Part shown: in pieces, positions 1 through 8,126 of the stretch
Layout: each line of letters opens with the position of its first letter
How positions within the stretch are numbered: the stretch's first letter is position 1
From: Flavobacteriaceae bacterium UBA3356
Lineage (GTDB): Bacteria > Bacteroidota > Bacteroidia > Flavobacteriales > Flavobacteriaceae
Assembly (NCBI GenBank): GCA_002360635.1
Contig: DEQW01000001.1
Span: 287,583-351,582 of the forward strand
Direction of reading: 5' to 3'
Length of the DNA stretch: 64,000 nucleotides
Made by a program: the position numbers and the translations under genes
Notes under the pieces: generated by a model
Seen by the model: the letters and a program-made list of their open reading frames with translations, nothing else
Databases searched by the model: none
What the model was told of the DNA's origin: nothing

Positions 1-34
1 TCGAGTAAATAAATAACCCTTAATAACTAAAATT

Positions 35-517
35 ATGAAAACTCTAAAATTAACAACAATCCTAATGCTACTTACGTTTGCCACAGGCCAAATGTTTAGC
101 CAAAATGTAGATTTAGGCACCGAGAAAGAAGCTGTTCTAAAAGTAATGAAAACCTATAAGGATGCGCTGCAAAACCTGACGACTGAAGGCACCTTTGAGT
201 TATTTACAAAAGACTCAGAAGTTTTTGAATCTGGCGGTGTTGAAGGCTCATACGCACACTATATAGAACATCATTTAGGGCCAGAATTAGGTCATTTCAA
301 GAAGTTTGAATTTTCAGATTATGAAATTGATGCAGAAGTAGATTTGCCCTACGCCTTTACTACCGAAACCTATATCTACACTATCGTTCTCAACCCAGAT
401 GATGAAGGCAATAGTAGAACGATAAAGAAAAAAGGGGTGGCAACTTCTATCCTTAAGAAGATAGATGGGCTATGGAAAATCATTAAAACGCACTCTTCAT
501 CAAGAAATACAAAGTAA
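35..517 (+). CDS. Secreted NTF2-like (DUF4440/SnoaL-type) protein
   Basis: The 160-residue product starts with a signal peptide (basic MKTLK, hydrophobic core, cleavage expected after MFSQ). The mature part has the pattern of a small NTF2-like fold: an N-terminal helix with EAVLKVMKTYKDAL, then alternating beta strands ending in DGLWKIIKTHSS, a typical last strand of DUF4440 and SnoaL proteins. Such proteins are small periplasmic or ligand-binding cone folds, often without known substrate. It begins a tight plus-strand run with the DUF2911, PepSY, DUF305 and CusB genes, so a link to metal stress is likely by context only. The gene before it is outside the window. Confidence 0.7.
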   Translation: MKTLKLTTILMLLTFATGQMFSQNVDLGTEKEAVLKVMKTYKDALQNLTTEGTFELFTKDSEVFESGGVEGSYAHYIEHHLGPELGHFKKFEFSDYEIDAEVDLPYAFTTETYIYTIVLNPDDEGNSRTIKKKGVATSILKKIDGLWKIIKTHSSSRNTK

Positions 518-523
518 AATATA

Positions 524-1117
524 ATGAAAAAACACATCCATTTTTCTGTAGTATTAATCATTTCTCTAATAGTCTCTTGCAAACAAGAAAGTAAAGAGAC
601 CAAAGAAGTTGTGAAGGAAGAAATAGAAACAGTTTCTCAAACCGCTGAACCCGACAAGAAAAAACCATTAAGTCCACATACCGAAACAATGGCAATGGTT
701 GGCGATGCTCATATTCATATCGATTACTCTTCCCCAGGAGTAAGGAATAGAATAATTTTTGGTGGACTGTTGGCGTATGACCAAGTCTGGCAGGCTGGTG
801 CCCATATGGCCACTTGGTTGGAAACAGATAAGGATTTAGAAATTGATGGCAAGGTATTGAAAGCCGGAAAATATGGATTTTTTGCTATTCCGAATCAAGA
901 AGAATGGACTGTCATTTTCAACAGAAATTGGAATCAGCACGGAAAGGATGACTATGATGCGAGCGATGATGTATTACGATTTAAAGCAACGCCTAAAATT
1001 TCCGAAGAAATCAAGGAACATTTAGAGTACAAAATAAACAAAACAACAGAGACCTCAGGAACAATCTCAATGAGTTGGGAAAAAGTAACGATTGAGTTTC
1101 CTTTCGAAATAAAGTAA
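524..1117 (+). CDS. DUF2911 lipoprotein
   Basis: The 197-residue protein has a lipoprotein signal (hydrophobic stretch ending LIVSC at Cys19), so it should be anchored in a membrane facing the periplasm. A charged, low-complexity linker rich in Lys and Glu follows. From about residue 60 the sequence matches DUF2911: YSSPGVRNRIIFG, then WQAGAHMATWLE, LKAGKYGFFAIP and WTVIFNRNWNQHG are its hallmark blocks. The function of DUF2911 is unknown; it is frequent in Bacteroidota. The gene lies 6 bases after the NTF2-like gene and 1 base before the PepSY gene, so the three are almost certainly cotranscribed. Confidence 0.8.
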   Translation: MKKHIHFSVVLIISLIVSCKQESKETKEVVKEEIETVSQTAEPDKKKPLSPHTETMAMVGDAHIHIDYSSPGVRNRIIFGGLLAYDQVWQAGAHMATWLETDKDLEIDGKVLKAGKYGFFAIPNQEEWTVIFNRNWNQHGKDDYDASDDVLRFKATPKISEEIKEHLEYKINKTTETSGTISMSWEKVTIEFPFEIK

Positions 1118-1118
1118 T

Positions 1119-1826
1119 ATGGTCAACAGAAAAACAGCGAAATGGATTAGAAAAGCACACCGCTACTTGGGTATCTTTTTAGGTATTCAGTTCTTGATGT
1201 GGACGATTAGTGGGATGTATTTCAGCTGGACGGACATCGACGAGATACACGGTGACCAATTTAAGAAAGAAGCACCTGTACAGACCTCATTTAATGATTT
1301 GCTCGGCACATCCCAACTCGCTACTAAAGAACCCGTCCAATCTTTGGAATTACTGGAAATAGCAAATGAACCTTACTATTGGATAAATGAAGCACAGCTT
1401 TATAATGCCAGAACAGGACAAGGGAAAAATGGAATTACTAAAGAAGAGGCTCAACAAGTTGCAAATAGGTATATGTTGAACGATTTGGAAATAGCAAAAA
1501 TTCAATTAGTCGATTCTGTAGGAGCACATCACGAATATCGCGGTCGCCCACTTCCAGCCTATGAAATTTCTTATGAGACACCACAAAACTTAAAAGCCTA
1601 TGTGGCGGTTGAGAATGGCGCTTTTCAAACGGTGAGACATAGGGACTGGCGCTGGTTTGATTTTCTTTGGATGACCCATACAATGGATTATCAGGGAAGG
1701 GATAATTTCAACACGTTGCTATTAAGGGCATTTTCACTTTTGGGATTGATAACAGTCTTAAGTGGTTTTGTACTATGGTACATCAGTTCCCCATCAATCA
1801 GAAAATTAAAGAAGAAGCTTAAATAG
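1119..1826 (+). CDS. PepSY-domain membrane protein
   Basis: The 235-residue protein has an N-terminal transmembrane helix (about residues 17-37, after the basic RKAHRYLG motif typical of PepSY_TM proteins), a periplasmic loop of about 160 residues and a second helix near residues 203-225. The loop contains a PepSY-like segment (ITKEEAQQVANRYML) and the pattern RPLPAYEISYETPQNLKAYVAV, found in PepSY proteins near redox or metal-uptake systems. It ends RHRDWRWFDFLWMTHTMDY, a block shared by short PepSY membrane proteins of Bacteroidota. The start codon is one base after the DUF2911 stop. The role in metal handling is inferred from the operon. Confidence 0.75.
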   Translation: MVNRKTAKWIRKAHRYLGIFLGIQFLMWTISGMYFSWTDIDEIHGDQFKKEAPVQTSFNDLLGTSQLATKEPVQSLELLEIANEPYYWINEAQLYNARTGQGKNGITKEEAQQVANRYMLNDLEIAKIQLVDSVGAHHEYRGRPLPAYEISYETPQNLKAYVAVENGAFQTVRHRDWRWFDFLWMTHTMDYQGRDNFNTLLLRAFSLLGLITVLSGFVLWYISSPSIRKLKKKLK

Positions 1827-1850
1827 ATAATAACTTAAAAACCAAAAACA

Positions 1851-2348
1851 ATGGATTCAAAAGAAAACACACAAGACGGAATGAAGAAAAATACTTACGG
1901 AAAGTTTATGGCTATGCTTGGGCTTTCATTTATAGCAATGTACATCACAATGTACCTAAATACCTACGAATGGGATCACGTTTGGTTTAGCCTTACAAGA
2001 TTTTATATGGTTTGCCTCGGTATAGCTGCAATGGCAGTAATTATGTTGTCATTAATGCTAAATATGTATAAGAACAAGAAAAAGAACATAGCTATTTATT
2101 TGGGGAGTTTAATACTTTTTGTGAGTGCATTGGGTCTGGTACGCGAACAAAAATCAACAGTAGGTGACGTTCTCTGGATGAAAGCAATGATTCCACACCA
2201 CTCTATTGCAATCTTAACAAGTAAAAGAGCCGACATAAAAGACCCAGAAGCCAAAAAACTTGCTGAGGAAATCATAGAAGCACAGTTGCGTGAGATCGCA
2301 CAAATGAAAAAGATTATTTACAGATTGGAAAACAAAAAAGAGGAATAG
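1851..2348 (+). CDS. DUF305-family membrane protein
   Basis: The protein has 165 residues with three predicted membrane helices (about residues 18-35, 47-70 and 78-95) followed by a soluble helical tail. The tail carries the DUF305 signature MKAMIPHHSIAILTSKRADI, in which paired His residues and Met are suited to binding copper, and later EIIEAQLREIAQMKKII. DUF305 proteins are repeatedly found in copper and silver resistance loci. It sits 31 bases upstream of the CusB-type adaptor gene. The metal-binding role is family knowledge plus context. Confidence 0.8.
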   Translation: MDSKENTQDGMKKNTYGKFMAMLGLSFIAMYITMYLNTYEWDHVWFSLTRFYMVCLGIAAMAVIMLSLMLNMYKNKKKNIAIYLGSLILFVSALGLVREQKSTVGDVLWMKAMIPHHSIAILTSKRADIKDPEAKKLAEEIIEAQLREIAQMKKIIYRLENKKEE

Positions 2349-2379
2349 TACTTGCGCTATTTCTTTTAAAACTAATATT

Positions 2380-4191
2380 ATGAAAAAGAATTTAATATTT
2401 ATTGGCCTTGCCTTAGTAGTAGGGGTATTGGGAGGATGGCTCATATTTGGAGGGTCAGGAAATGATGAACAGGCAATAAAGGACTTGTCGGATATGTCAG
2501 ATTCGCACGATCATTCAGGTGAAAGTGCTGAGCAGATGTGGACTTGCTCAATGCACCCACAAATTATGCAACCCGAACCTGGCGATTGCCCAATCTGCGG
2601 AATGGACCTCATTCCAGCTGAGGCTGGAGCAGACGGTCTGTCTGCGGATGAGATTAAGATGACCGAAAATGCAATGGCACTGGCTAACATACAAACGTCG
2701 GTCGTAGGACAAAGTCAGATGGGTAGTGGCACATTAAAACTATCTGGAAAGATAAAGCCCAATGAAGAATCCAACGCTGTGCAGGTCACCTATTTTGGTG
2801 GAAGAATTGAAAACCTCTATGTTAATACTACAGGAGAACGTGTAGGTGCCGGACAGCGTTTAGCAACTATTTATTCACCTGAATTAGTTTCTGCCCAACA
2901 AGAATTACTCACGGCTGCATCGTTGAAGGAATCACAGCCAGCACTCTATAAAGCTGTGAGGAATAAACTAAAGCTTTGGAAACTTTCTGAAAAGCAAATT
3001 AATGCTATAGAGACCGCCGGAAAAGTGCAAGAAAATTTCCCTGTTTATGCAACCGTTTCTGGGACAGTAACGCATAAAATGGTAGAAGAGGGTGACTATG
3101 TAAAACAAGGACAACCATTATATAAAATAGCAAATCTCAATACGGTTTGGGCAGAATTTGATGCCTATGAGAATCAGATTGCTTCCTTGAAAGTTGGTCA
3201 AACCATTAAAGTGACTACCAATGCGTATCGCAATGAAGTATTTGATGCAAAAGTTTCATTTATTGACCCTTTATTAAATTCTTCTACACGTACCGTCGTA
3301 GTTAGAGCAGTACTTAATAATAAGAACGACCTATTTAAACCAGGTATGTTTGTCGAAGGTAAAATTGAAGGTGCTCAAGAAAGCACTTCAAGTAAAATAA
3401 CAGTTCCTGCTACAGCTGTGATGTGGACTGGTGAACGTTCTGTGGTTTATGTTAAAACTAATCCTAACGAAGCTATTTTTGAAATGAGAGAAGTCTTACT
3501 CGGTAATGCCAATGGAGACACCTATACCATAATTGAAGGTCTTCAAAATGGTGATGAAGTGGTAACTAATGGCACGTTTACAGTAGATGCTGCTGCACAA
3601 TTACAAGGCAAAAAATCTATGATGAACACAGCTGGTGGCAAAACAATGACCGGTCACGAAGGGCATTTAGGTATGCAAGGAAACAATTCTGGAGATAGTA
3701 AGGGGAATACTGACCATTCAGAAATGAAAGAAAGGATAGCTGTTTCAAACAAATTTCAAGGCCAGTTAAAACAGGTGTTTGATGATTATATTCTTTTAAA
3801 AGATGCTCTGGTTAATGATGATGCCAAAAATGCACAACAAGCAGGAAAACAAATAATACAATCCCTGAAAAATGTAGATATGAAGTTGTTATCCGATGAA
3901 AAAGCACATAACCATTGGATGACAATTCAAAAGGAATTAAATACTTCGGCAAACGCAATTTCAAGTAATACGGATATTTCAAAACAAAGAGGGCATTTTA
4001 AGCATTTGTCTGCGCATATGATAAGTAGTGTACAGCTCTTTGGGGTCAATGAAAATATTTATATCCAGTTTTGTCCAATGGCAGACAATAATAAGGGAGC
4101 GTACTGGATAAGTTTAGAGGAAGAAGTCCGTAACCCATATTATGGCGAAGCAATGTTAACCTGTGGTGAGGTTAGAGATACGTTAAAATAA
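2380..4191 (+). CDS. cusB: CusB-type RND efflux adaptor with HMBD and DUF3347 domains
   Basis: The 603-residue periplasmic adaptor would link an inner-membrane RND pump to an outer-membrane channel for Cu(I)/Ag(I) efflux. An N-terminal membrane anchor is followed at about residues 58-84 by a heavy-metal-binding domain (WTCSMHPQIM, then GDCPICGMDLIP). The body shows the CusB order of lipoyl halves, helical hairpin and beta-barrel (residues about 110-410, including VYATVSGTVTHKMVEEGDYV). A His/Met-rich linker leads to a C-terminal DUF3347 domain with the conserved IQFCPMADNNKGAYW and MLTCGEV blocks. The matching cusA and cusC genes are not downstream and probably lie left of the window. Having metal-binding modules at both ends suggests the adaptor itself delivers metal. 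Confidence 0.9.
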   Translation: MKKNLIFIGLALVVGVLGGWLIFGGSGNDEQAIKDLSDMSDSHDHSGESAEQMWTCSMHPQIMQPEPGDCPICGMDLIPAEAGADGLSADEIKMTENAMALANIQTSVVGQSQMGSGTLKLSGKIKPNEESNAVQVTYFGGRIENLYVNTTGERVGAGQRLATIYSPELVSAQQELLTAASLKESQPALYKAVRNKLKLWKLSEKQINAIETAGKVQENFPVYATVSGTVTHKMVEEGDYVKQGQPLYKIANLNTVWAEFDAYENQIASLKVGQTIKVTTNAYRNEVFDAKVSFIDPLLNSSTRTVVVRAVLNNKNDLFKPGMFVEGKIEGAQESTSSKITVPATAVMWTGERSVVYVKTNPNEAIFEMREVLLGNANGDTYTIIEGLQNGDEVVTNGTFTVDAAAQLQGKKSMMNTAGGKTMTGHEGHLGMQGNNSGDSKGNTDHSEMKERIAVSNKFQGQLKQVFDDYILLKDALVNDDAKNAQQAGKQIIQSLKNVDMKLLSDEKAHNHWMTIQKELNTSANAISSNTDISKQRGHFKHLSAHMISSVQLFGVNENIYIQFCPMADNNKGAYWISLEEEVRNPYYGEAMLTCGEVRDTLK

Positions 4192-4255
4192 TCAGGGTTA
4201 GAGTTAATTGGTAAAAGCGGATTCTTCAGCCTTTAATATTTTAAAGAGGAGAAAG

Positions 4256-4438
4256 ATGATGAGTGAAAGTAGAAGAAATAGAAGAAAAAACAAGAAAAAT
4301 ACATATAAACAGAAAAATCCGATTACAAAAAAAGATAAGGTTATCGGAATTTCAGCGATGATAGGATTATTTATTGCTGCTGTAATACTAATCATATATC
4401 TAAATTTAGATTTTATTAGGCATTTTTTCAACCTATGA
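4256..4438 (+). CDS. Small basic single-pass membrane protein, unknown
   Basis: I place the start at the ATG at 4256 because the purine-rich AGAGGAGAAAG lies directly upstream; the longer reading from a TTG at 4208 has no such site. The 60-residue product begins with a very basic segment (SRRNRRKNKKN) followed by one hydrophobic helix (about residues 32-53) and a short tail. Its stop overlaps the start of the AraC-type gene by 4 bases (ATGA), so the two are probably translationally coupled. I do not recognise a family. It could be a small anchor or pump accessory, but nothing in the sequence tells. Confidence 0.6.
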   Translation: MMSESRRNRRKNKKNTYKQKNPITKKDKVIGISAMIGLFIAAVILIIYLNLDFIRHFFNL

Positions 4439-5001
4439 ATAATACCATCCACATTAAAAATATGGTCTGTCCGAGATGTATATCCGCAGTTTCCCAAATT
4501 TTGGTAGGATTGAACATTGATTACAAAGCTGTCAAGTTAGGAGAAGTAGAATTGGTTTCGATGCTTAACGAATTCGAAAAAAAATCTTTGCAAAAAAAGC
4601 TACAAAATGCAGGATTTAGTTTGATTGACGACCGTAAAAGTCTGCTTATCGAGCAAATGAAAAATTTGGTAATTGAGAAAATACATTATTCCAATGAAAA
4701 GACCGAATTAAAATGGGCAGATATTGTTACTGGCGAACTTAACTTGGATTATAAATATTTAAGTTCCCTATTCTCGTCGGTAGAAAGCATCACGTTCGAG
4801 CAATACATCATCAACCAAAAAATTGAACGTGTAAAAGAACTCATTGTCTATGATGAATTAACCTTGAGTGAGATAGCTTTTCAATTACATTATAGTAGCG
4901 TTGCGTACTTAAGCAATCAATTCAAAAAAGTAACAGGAATGACACCCACGCAGTTCAAGAAATCTGTGACAAAAAACCGAAAATCCTTGGATGAGATTTA
5001 A
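4435..5001 (+). CDS. AraC-family regulator with N-terminal HMA-like metal motif
   Basis: The 188-residue protein combines two parts. Residues 1-75 resemble a heavy-metal-associated fold: HIKNMVCPRCISAVSQIL carries the MxCxxC metal-binding loop, and the following segment has the length of the remaining ferredoxin-like strands. Residues about 85-180 are an AraC/XylS DNA-binding domain with two helix-turn-helix units (LTLSEIAFQLHYSSVAYLSNQFKKVTGMTPTQFK). It is a good candidate for a copper- or mercury-sensing activator of this element. It overlaps the small membrane protein gene by 4 bases. Direct metal sensing is inferred from the cysteine motif, not shown. Confidence 0.8.
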   Translation: MNNTIHIKNMVCPRCISAVSQILVGLNIDYKAVKLGEVELVSMLNEFEKKSLQKKLQNAGFSLIDDRKSLLIEQMKNLVIEKIHYSNEKTELKWADIVTGELNLDYKYLSSLFSSVESITFEQYIINQKIERVKELIVYDELTLSEIAFQLHYSSVAYLSNQFKKVTGMTPTQFKKSVTKNRKSLDEI

Positions 5002-5058
5002 TTAAAGAATATTAAAAAACAAAGGTTGTTTAAAAGTTCAAAGTTACTTGTTGCGTTA

Positions 5059-5101
5059 TTATTTAAGTATTTGCTTAAATAATATAATAATGATATATTT
5101 G
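5059..5101 (+). promoter_or_regulatory. Promoter and ArsR-type operator of the mercury-like operon
   Basis: A perfect 9-bp inverted repeat (TTATTTAAG, 6-base spacer, CTTAAATAA; 5059-5082) overlaps the upstream promoter element. A Bacteroidota -7 box TATATTTG lies at 5094-5101, with TTG at 5071-5073 about 20 bases before it. AT-rich inverted repeats of this kind are typical ArsR/SmtB operators, and the ArsR-type gene starts 22 bases downstream. Autorepression is inferred. Confidence 0.7.
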
Positions 5102-5123
5102 CAGCCACTTTAAATCAAAAAAG

Positions 5124-5495
5124 ATGAGCTTGGAAATAACTTGTACACGGAACGAAGCAGACAAGAAGCAAATATCGAGATGCAAGGAAACCATAGAGAA
5201 TTCTTCAGGTAGCTTAGAAGCAATAAGCAAAATTTTGTCTCTTGCGGGAAGCGAGGTACGACTGAAAATTCTATTCCTATTGAACATAGAGAATGAACTG
5301 TGCCCTTGCGATATTGCGGACATTCTTGAAATGAGTGTTCCTGCCGTATCCCAACATATCCGTAAAATGAAGGATGCAGGAATTATTATATCGAGACGTG
5401 AAGGGCAAACATTATATTATTCGTTGGTAAAGAGTGAGGACAATGTTTTGAATGGAATTTTCAATTCAATTTCGACAAGAAAGAAAACAGCTTAG
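5124..5495 (+). CDS. ArsR/SmtB-family metalloregulatory repressor
   Basis: The 123-residue winged-helix repressor carries the ArsR core: LSLAGSEVRLKILFLL, then ELCPCDIADILEMSVPAVSQHIRKMKDAGIIISRREGQTLYYSL. The ELCPCD motif in the third helix is the classic alpha-3 cysteine metal site (CxCD) of ArsR, CadC and related sensors of soft metals. An extra Cys in the N-terminal tail (ITCTRNE, and RCKE) may complete the site, as in CadC. It is the first gene of a run that includes a MerT fusion, a MerA-like enzyme and a GDCCVxC protein. Mercury, cadmium or arsenite sensing cannot be separated from sequence alone. Confidence 0.85.
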   Translation: MSLEITCTRNEADKKQISRCKETIENSSGSLEAISKILSLAGSEVRLKILFLLNIENELCPCDIADILEMSVPAVSQHIRKMKDAGIIISRREGQTLYYSLVKSEDNVLNGIFNSISTRKKTA

Positions 5496-5507
5496 AAATT
5501 TTATATT

Positions 5508-6131
5508 ATGGCACCGAATAAAACCTCAAACACCGCGGCCTATACTGGCATTTTTACCGCAGTTGTAGCATCAATATGCTGTATAACCCCTGTTTTGGCA
5601 CTAATTGCCGGAACAAGCGGAATCGCATCTACCTTTTCTTGGATTAAACCATTTAGACCCTACCTTATTGCTCTGACCATTATTGTCGTGGTGTTTGCCT
5701 GGTATCAGAAACTGCGACCGAAAGCACAGGAAGAAATAGATTGCGCCTGTGAAGATGATGCGAAACCATCATTTTGGCAATCCAAACACTTCTTGTTGAT
5801 AGTAACACTATTCGCCGCATTGATGCTGGCCTTTCCGTACTATTCCAACCTATTTTATGCACAGCCCACCAAGGATATCGTCTATGTCTCTCAATCGAAT
5901 ATCAAAAAGCAGACTTTTGAAGTCGCTGGAATGACCTGTGCAGGTTGTGAGGCACACGTAGAAAATGAAGTCAATAAATTGGACGGAATTATTTCGGTCA
6001 AAGCCAGCTACGAAAATGCCAACACCATAGTGGAATTCGACAAGACCAAAACCGATTTGACCGCAATCCGAAAAGCTATAGAAAGTACCGGCTATAAAGT
6101 TGTCGAGAAAACCACTAAAGAAAATAAGTAG
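5508..6131 (+). CDS. MerT-HMA fusion transporter (MerTP), copy 1
   Basis: The 207-residue protein has three membrane helices with a vicinal cysteine pair in the first (SICCITPVLALIAG), the site MerT uses to receive Hg(II). A cytoplasmic CACEDD segment is the second cysteine site. After the third helix a C-terminal HMA domain (residues about 133-205, AGMTCAGCEAHVENEVNKLDG) replaces separate MerP. Such fusions are known in Bacteroidota mercury loci. The gene ends immediately before the MerA-like gene, with the next start codon directly following the stop. A second similar gene occurs at 8459. The substrate could be Hg(II) or another thiophilic metal. Confidence 0.85.
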   Translation: MAPNKTSNTAAYTGIFTAVVASICCITPVLALIAGTSGIASTFSWIKPFRPYLIALTIIVVVFAWYQKLRPKAQEEIDCACEDDAKPSFWQSKHFLLIVTLFAALMLAFPYYSNLFYAQPTKDIVYVSQSNIKKQTFEVAGMTCAGCEAHVENEVNKLDGIISVKASYENANTIVEFDKTKTDLTAIRKAIESTGYKVVEKTTKENK

Positions 6132-7478
6132 ATGAAAAAATATGATGTTTTCATTATTGGTTCGGGTATGTCCGGTATGACAATCGCAAATAAATGCGCT
6201 TCAAAAGGTCTTTCGGTGGGCATTACTGATGAACTACCTTATGGTGGCACCTGCGCCCTACGAGGCTGTGACCCAAAAAAAGTGATTATCGGTGCCACCG
6301 AAGTACGCGACTTCGCCAAAAGACTTAAAGGGAAAGGCATTGATACCATTCCGAATATCAACTGGAAGGATATAATGGCGTTCAAACAGACCTTTGTCGA
6401 TGAAATGCCGAGGAAAATAGAAAAGGGGTATAAGAAGAACGGCATCGATACCTTTCACAGTTCCGCTACGTTTATAAATGAAAATACCTTAAGTGTAGGT
6501 AACGAGACCATTCAAGCTGATAAAGTTGTAATTGCGTCAGGTTCAAAACCAAAAGTTTTAGATTTTGAAGGCGGACAGCTTGCGAAAACGAGTACGGATT
6601 TTCTAAACCTTAAGGAATTACCCCAATCCCTGCTTTTCATCGGTGGTGGATATATCGCCTTTGAATTCGCTCATATTGCCGCACGTTCCGGTGCCGAGGT
6701 AACAATAGTACATCGAGGCAAACGTCCATTGGAAAACTTTGACAAGGATATTGTAAAACATTTGGTTGATGCCACACGTAATTTAGGTGTCAAGCTCGTT
6801 CTTGAAACCGAAGTTTCTAAAATTGAATGTAAAGATGGTAACTACATAACCACAGGAATTTCAAACGGAAAGGAAACTAACTTCAAATCGGCAGAAGTAT
6901 TTAATTCTGCTGGTCGTCCCCCAGCCATTTTTGATTTAGAATTGAAAAAAGCAGGTATATCCTTCTCAAAAAAGGGGATAGAGGTCAACGAATACCTTCA
7001 GAGCACATCGAACGCGAACATATATGCAGCTGGCGATGCAGCGGACTCAAGAGGATTGCCCCTAACACCCGTAGCTGTTTTGGAAGGACACGTCGTAGCT
7101 TCAAATATCATTAAAGGAAATAAGAAAAAAGTCAGTTATCCCCCAATGCCTTCCGTAGTTTTCACTTTGCCCACTATGGCAACCGTTGGCCTATTGGAAG
7201 ATGATGCCAAAGAAAAAGGATATGATATCAATGTCAATTTTGAAAAAGTGGATAATTGGTTCAATGCGAGACGCCTGAATGTGGATGAATATGCTTATAA
7301 AACAATCATCGATAAAAATAATAATACCATTTTGGGTGCGCATCTGATCGGACCTCATTGTGAGGAAACCATCAATCTTTTCGCAATGGCGATAAAGACT
7401 AAGATGACCATAAGCGATTTGCGAACAATGATATTTTCATATCCTACAATGGCATCTGACCTAACCTATATGCTCTAA
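6132..7478 (+). CDS. MerA-like FAD-dependent disulfide oxidoreductase lacking the C-terminal Cys pair
   Basis: The 448-residue flavoprotein belongs to the pyridine nucleotide-disulfide oxidoreductase family. It has an N-terminal FAD dinucleotide fold (IIGSGMSGMTIA), redox-active cysteines C41 and C46 in GGTCALRGCDPKK, a NAD(P)H fold (FIGGGYIAFEFAHIAARSG) and the second FAD motif (NIYAAGDAADS). The C-terminal region has FSYPTMASDL, where lipoamide and glutathione reductases have HPT; a tyrosine near this place is also a feature of MerA. Unlike MerA, there is no N-terminal HMA domain and no vicinal cysteine pair at the C-terminus. It is embedded in a mercury-type operon, but classical mercuric reductase activity is uncertain. 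Confidence 0.75.
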   Translation: MKKYDVFIIGSGMSGMTIANKCASKGLSVGITDELPYGGTCALRGCDPKKVIIGATEVRDFAKRLKGKGIDTIPNINWKDIMAFKQTFVDEMPRKIEKGYKKNGIDTFHSSATFINENTLSVGNETIQADKVVIASGSKPKVLDFEGGQLAKTSTDFLNLKELPQSLLFIGGGYIAFEFAHIAARSGAEVTIVHRGKRPLENFDKDIVKHLVDATRNLGVKLVLETEVSKIECKDGNYITTGISNGKETNFKSAEVFNSAGRPPAIFDLELKKAGISFSKKGIEVNEYLQSTSNANIYAAGDAADSRGLPLTPVAVLEGHVVASNIIKGNKKKVSYPPMPSVVFTLPTMATVGLLEDDAKEKGYDINVNFEKVDNWFNARRLNVDEYAYKTIIDKNNNTILGAHLIGPHCEETINLFAMAIKTKMTISDLRTMIFSYPTMASDLTYML

Positions 7479-7487
7479 CTATTATTT

Positions 7488-7712
7488 ATGGAAACTACAA
7501 TATTAAAATCTACGATCACCTGCCCTGAATGCGGCCACAAAACAGAAGAAGAAATGCCGACGAACGCTTGTCAATTCTTTTACGAATGCGAGAATTGCAA
7601 AGAAGTATTAAGACCAAACGAGGGAGATTGTTGTGTATTCTGTTCTTACGGTACTGTGGCCTGCCCACCAATTCAAGAAAATAAAAGATGTAATAATTCA
7701 AGTTGTTGCTAA
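7488..7712 (+). CDS. GDCCVxC-domain heavy-metal-binding protein
   Basis: The 74-residue cysteine-rich protein has a zinc-ribbon-like N-terminal part (CPECGH, then CENCKE) and the signature NEGDCCVFCSYGTVACPPIQ of the GDCCVxC family, ending in a vicinal pair SSCC. Family members are commonly found beside mer-type genes. The gene starts 9 bases after the MerA-like gene stops. The terminal CC resembles the C-terminal Cys pair missing from that enzyme, suggesting, as a hypothesis, that the metal-accepting thiols are supplied in trans. Confidence 0.85.
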   Translation: METTILKSTITCPECGHKTEEEMPTNACQFFYECENCKEVLRPNEGDCCVFCSYGTVACPPIQENKRCNNSSCC

Positions 7713-7731
7713 ACATTATAATGGACAAATT

Positions 7732-8118
7732 ATGAATATGGAACAGCACAAATTACCCACTGATTTAATCTTGGATATAAAAACAAGATTAAAAACTTTG
7801 AGTGGTCAATTAAGCGGCATTGTTAAAATGCTTGATGAAGGAAAGGACCCCGAACAAATAAACATACAGTTCAAATCCATCGATAAGGGGATTCAAAAAG
7901 CACATTACTTACTGCTGGATGAAGTCTATCGAAAAGCGCTTGCTATTGGAATTGTAAAGGCCGTGGACTCTTGCCCAGGAAATTGTGGCAATGAAGATAA
8001 AATTGAATATTTAAAAAGTGAATTCCCTAACTTGGAATTATCTGATTTGACCAATCGCTTAAAAGAAATCCAAATCATTGAAACCAGATTAAAAAACTAC
8101 AACGAAAAAAATGTCTAA
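7732..8118 (+). CDS. CsoR/RcnR-type metal-sensing regulator
   Basis: The 128-residue product (start at the ATG at 7732; a longer reading overlaps the preceding gene and is unlikely) has the DUF156/CsoR helical core: DIKTRLKTLSGQLSGIVKMLDEGKD, then IQFKSIDKGIQKAHYLLLDEVYRKAL. A cysteine-bearing insertion (DSCPGNCGNEDK) follows, and a C-terminal helix ends the protein. CsoR proteins are tetrameric repressors released by Cu(I), Ni(II) or other thiophiles. The usual first Cys of the CsoR triad is not evident in its normal place, so the sensing site may be the CPGNC segment. A candidate operator lies just downstream at 8127, before the thioredoxin-like gene. Confidence 0.7.
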   Translation: MNMEQHKLPTDLILDIKTRLKTLSGQLSGIVKMLDEGKDPEQINIQFKSIDKGIQKAHYLLLDEVYRKALAIGIVKAVDSCPGNCGNEDKIEYLKSEFPNLELSDLTNRLKEIQIIETRLKNYNEKNV

Positions 8119-8126
8119 AAAATTTT

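Noticed and set aside
4208..4255. TTG start extending the small basic membrane protein
   Set aside because: The ATG at 4256 follows a strong purine-rich site and the extra residues show nothing conserved.
6132..7478. Annotation as a standard mercuric reductase
   Set aside because: The C-terminal vicinal cysteines and N-terminal HMA domain are missing, so I call it MerA-like only.
7633..7731. Upstream extension of the CsoR-like gene
   Set aside because: It overlaps the GDCCVxC gene by 80 bases and the CsoR core begins only after the ATG at 7732.
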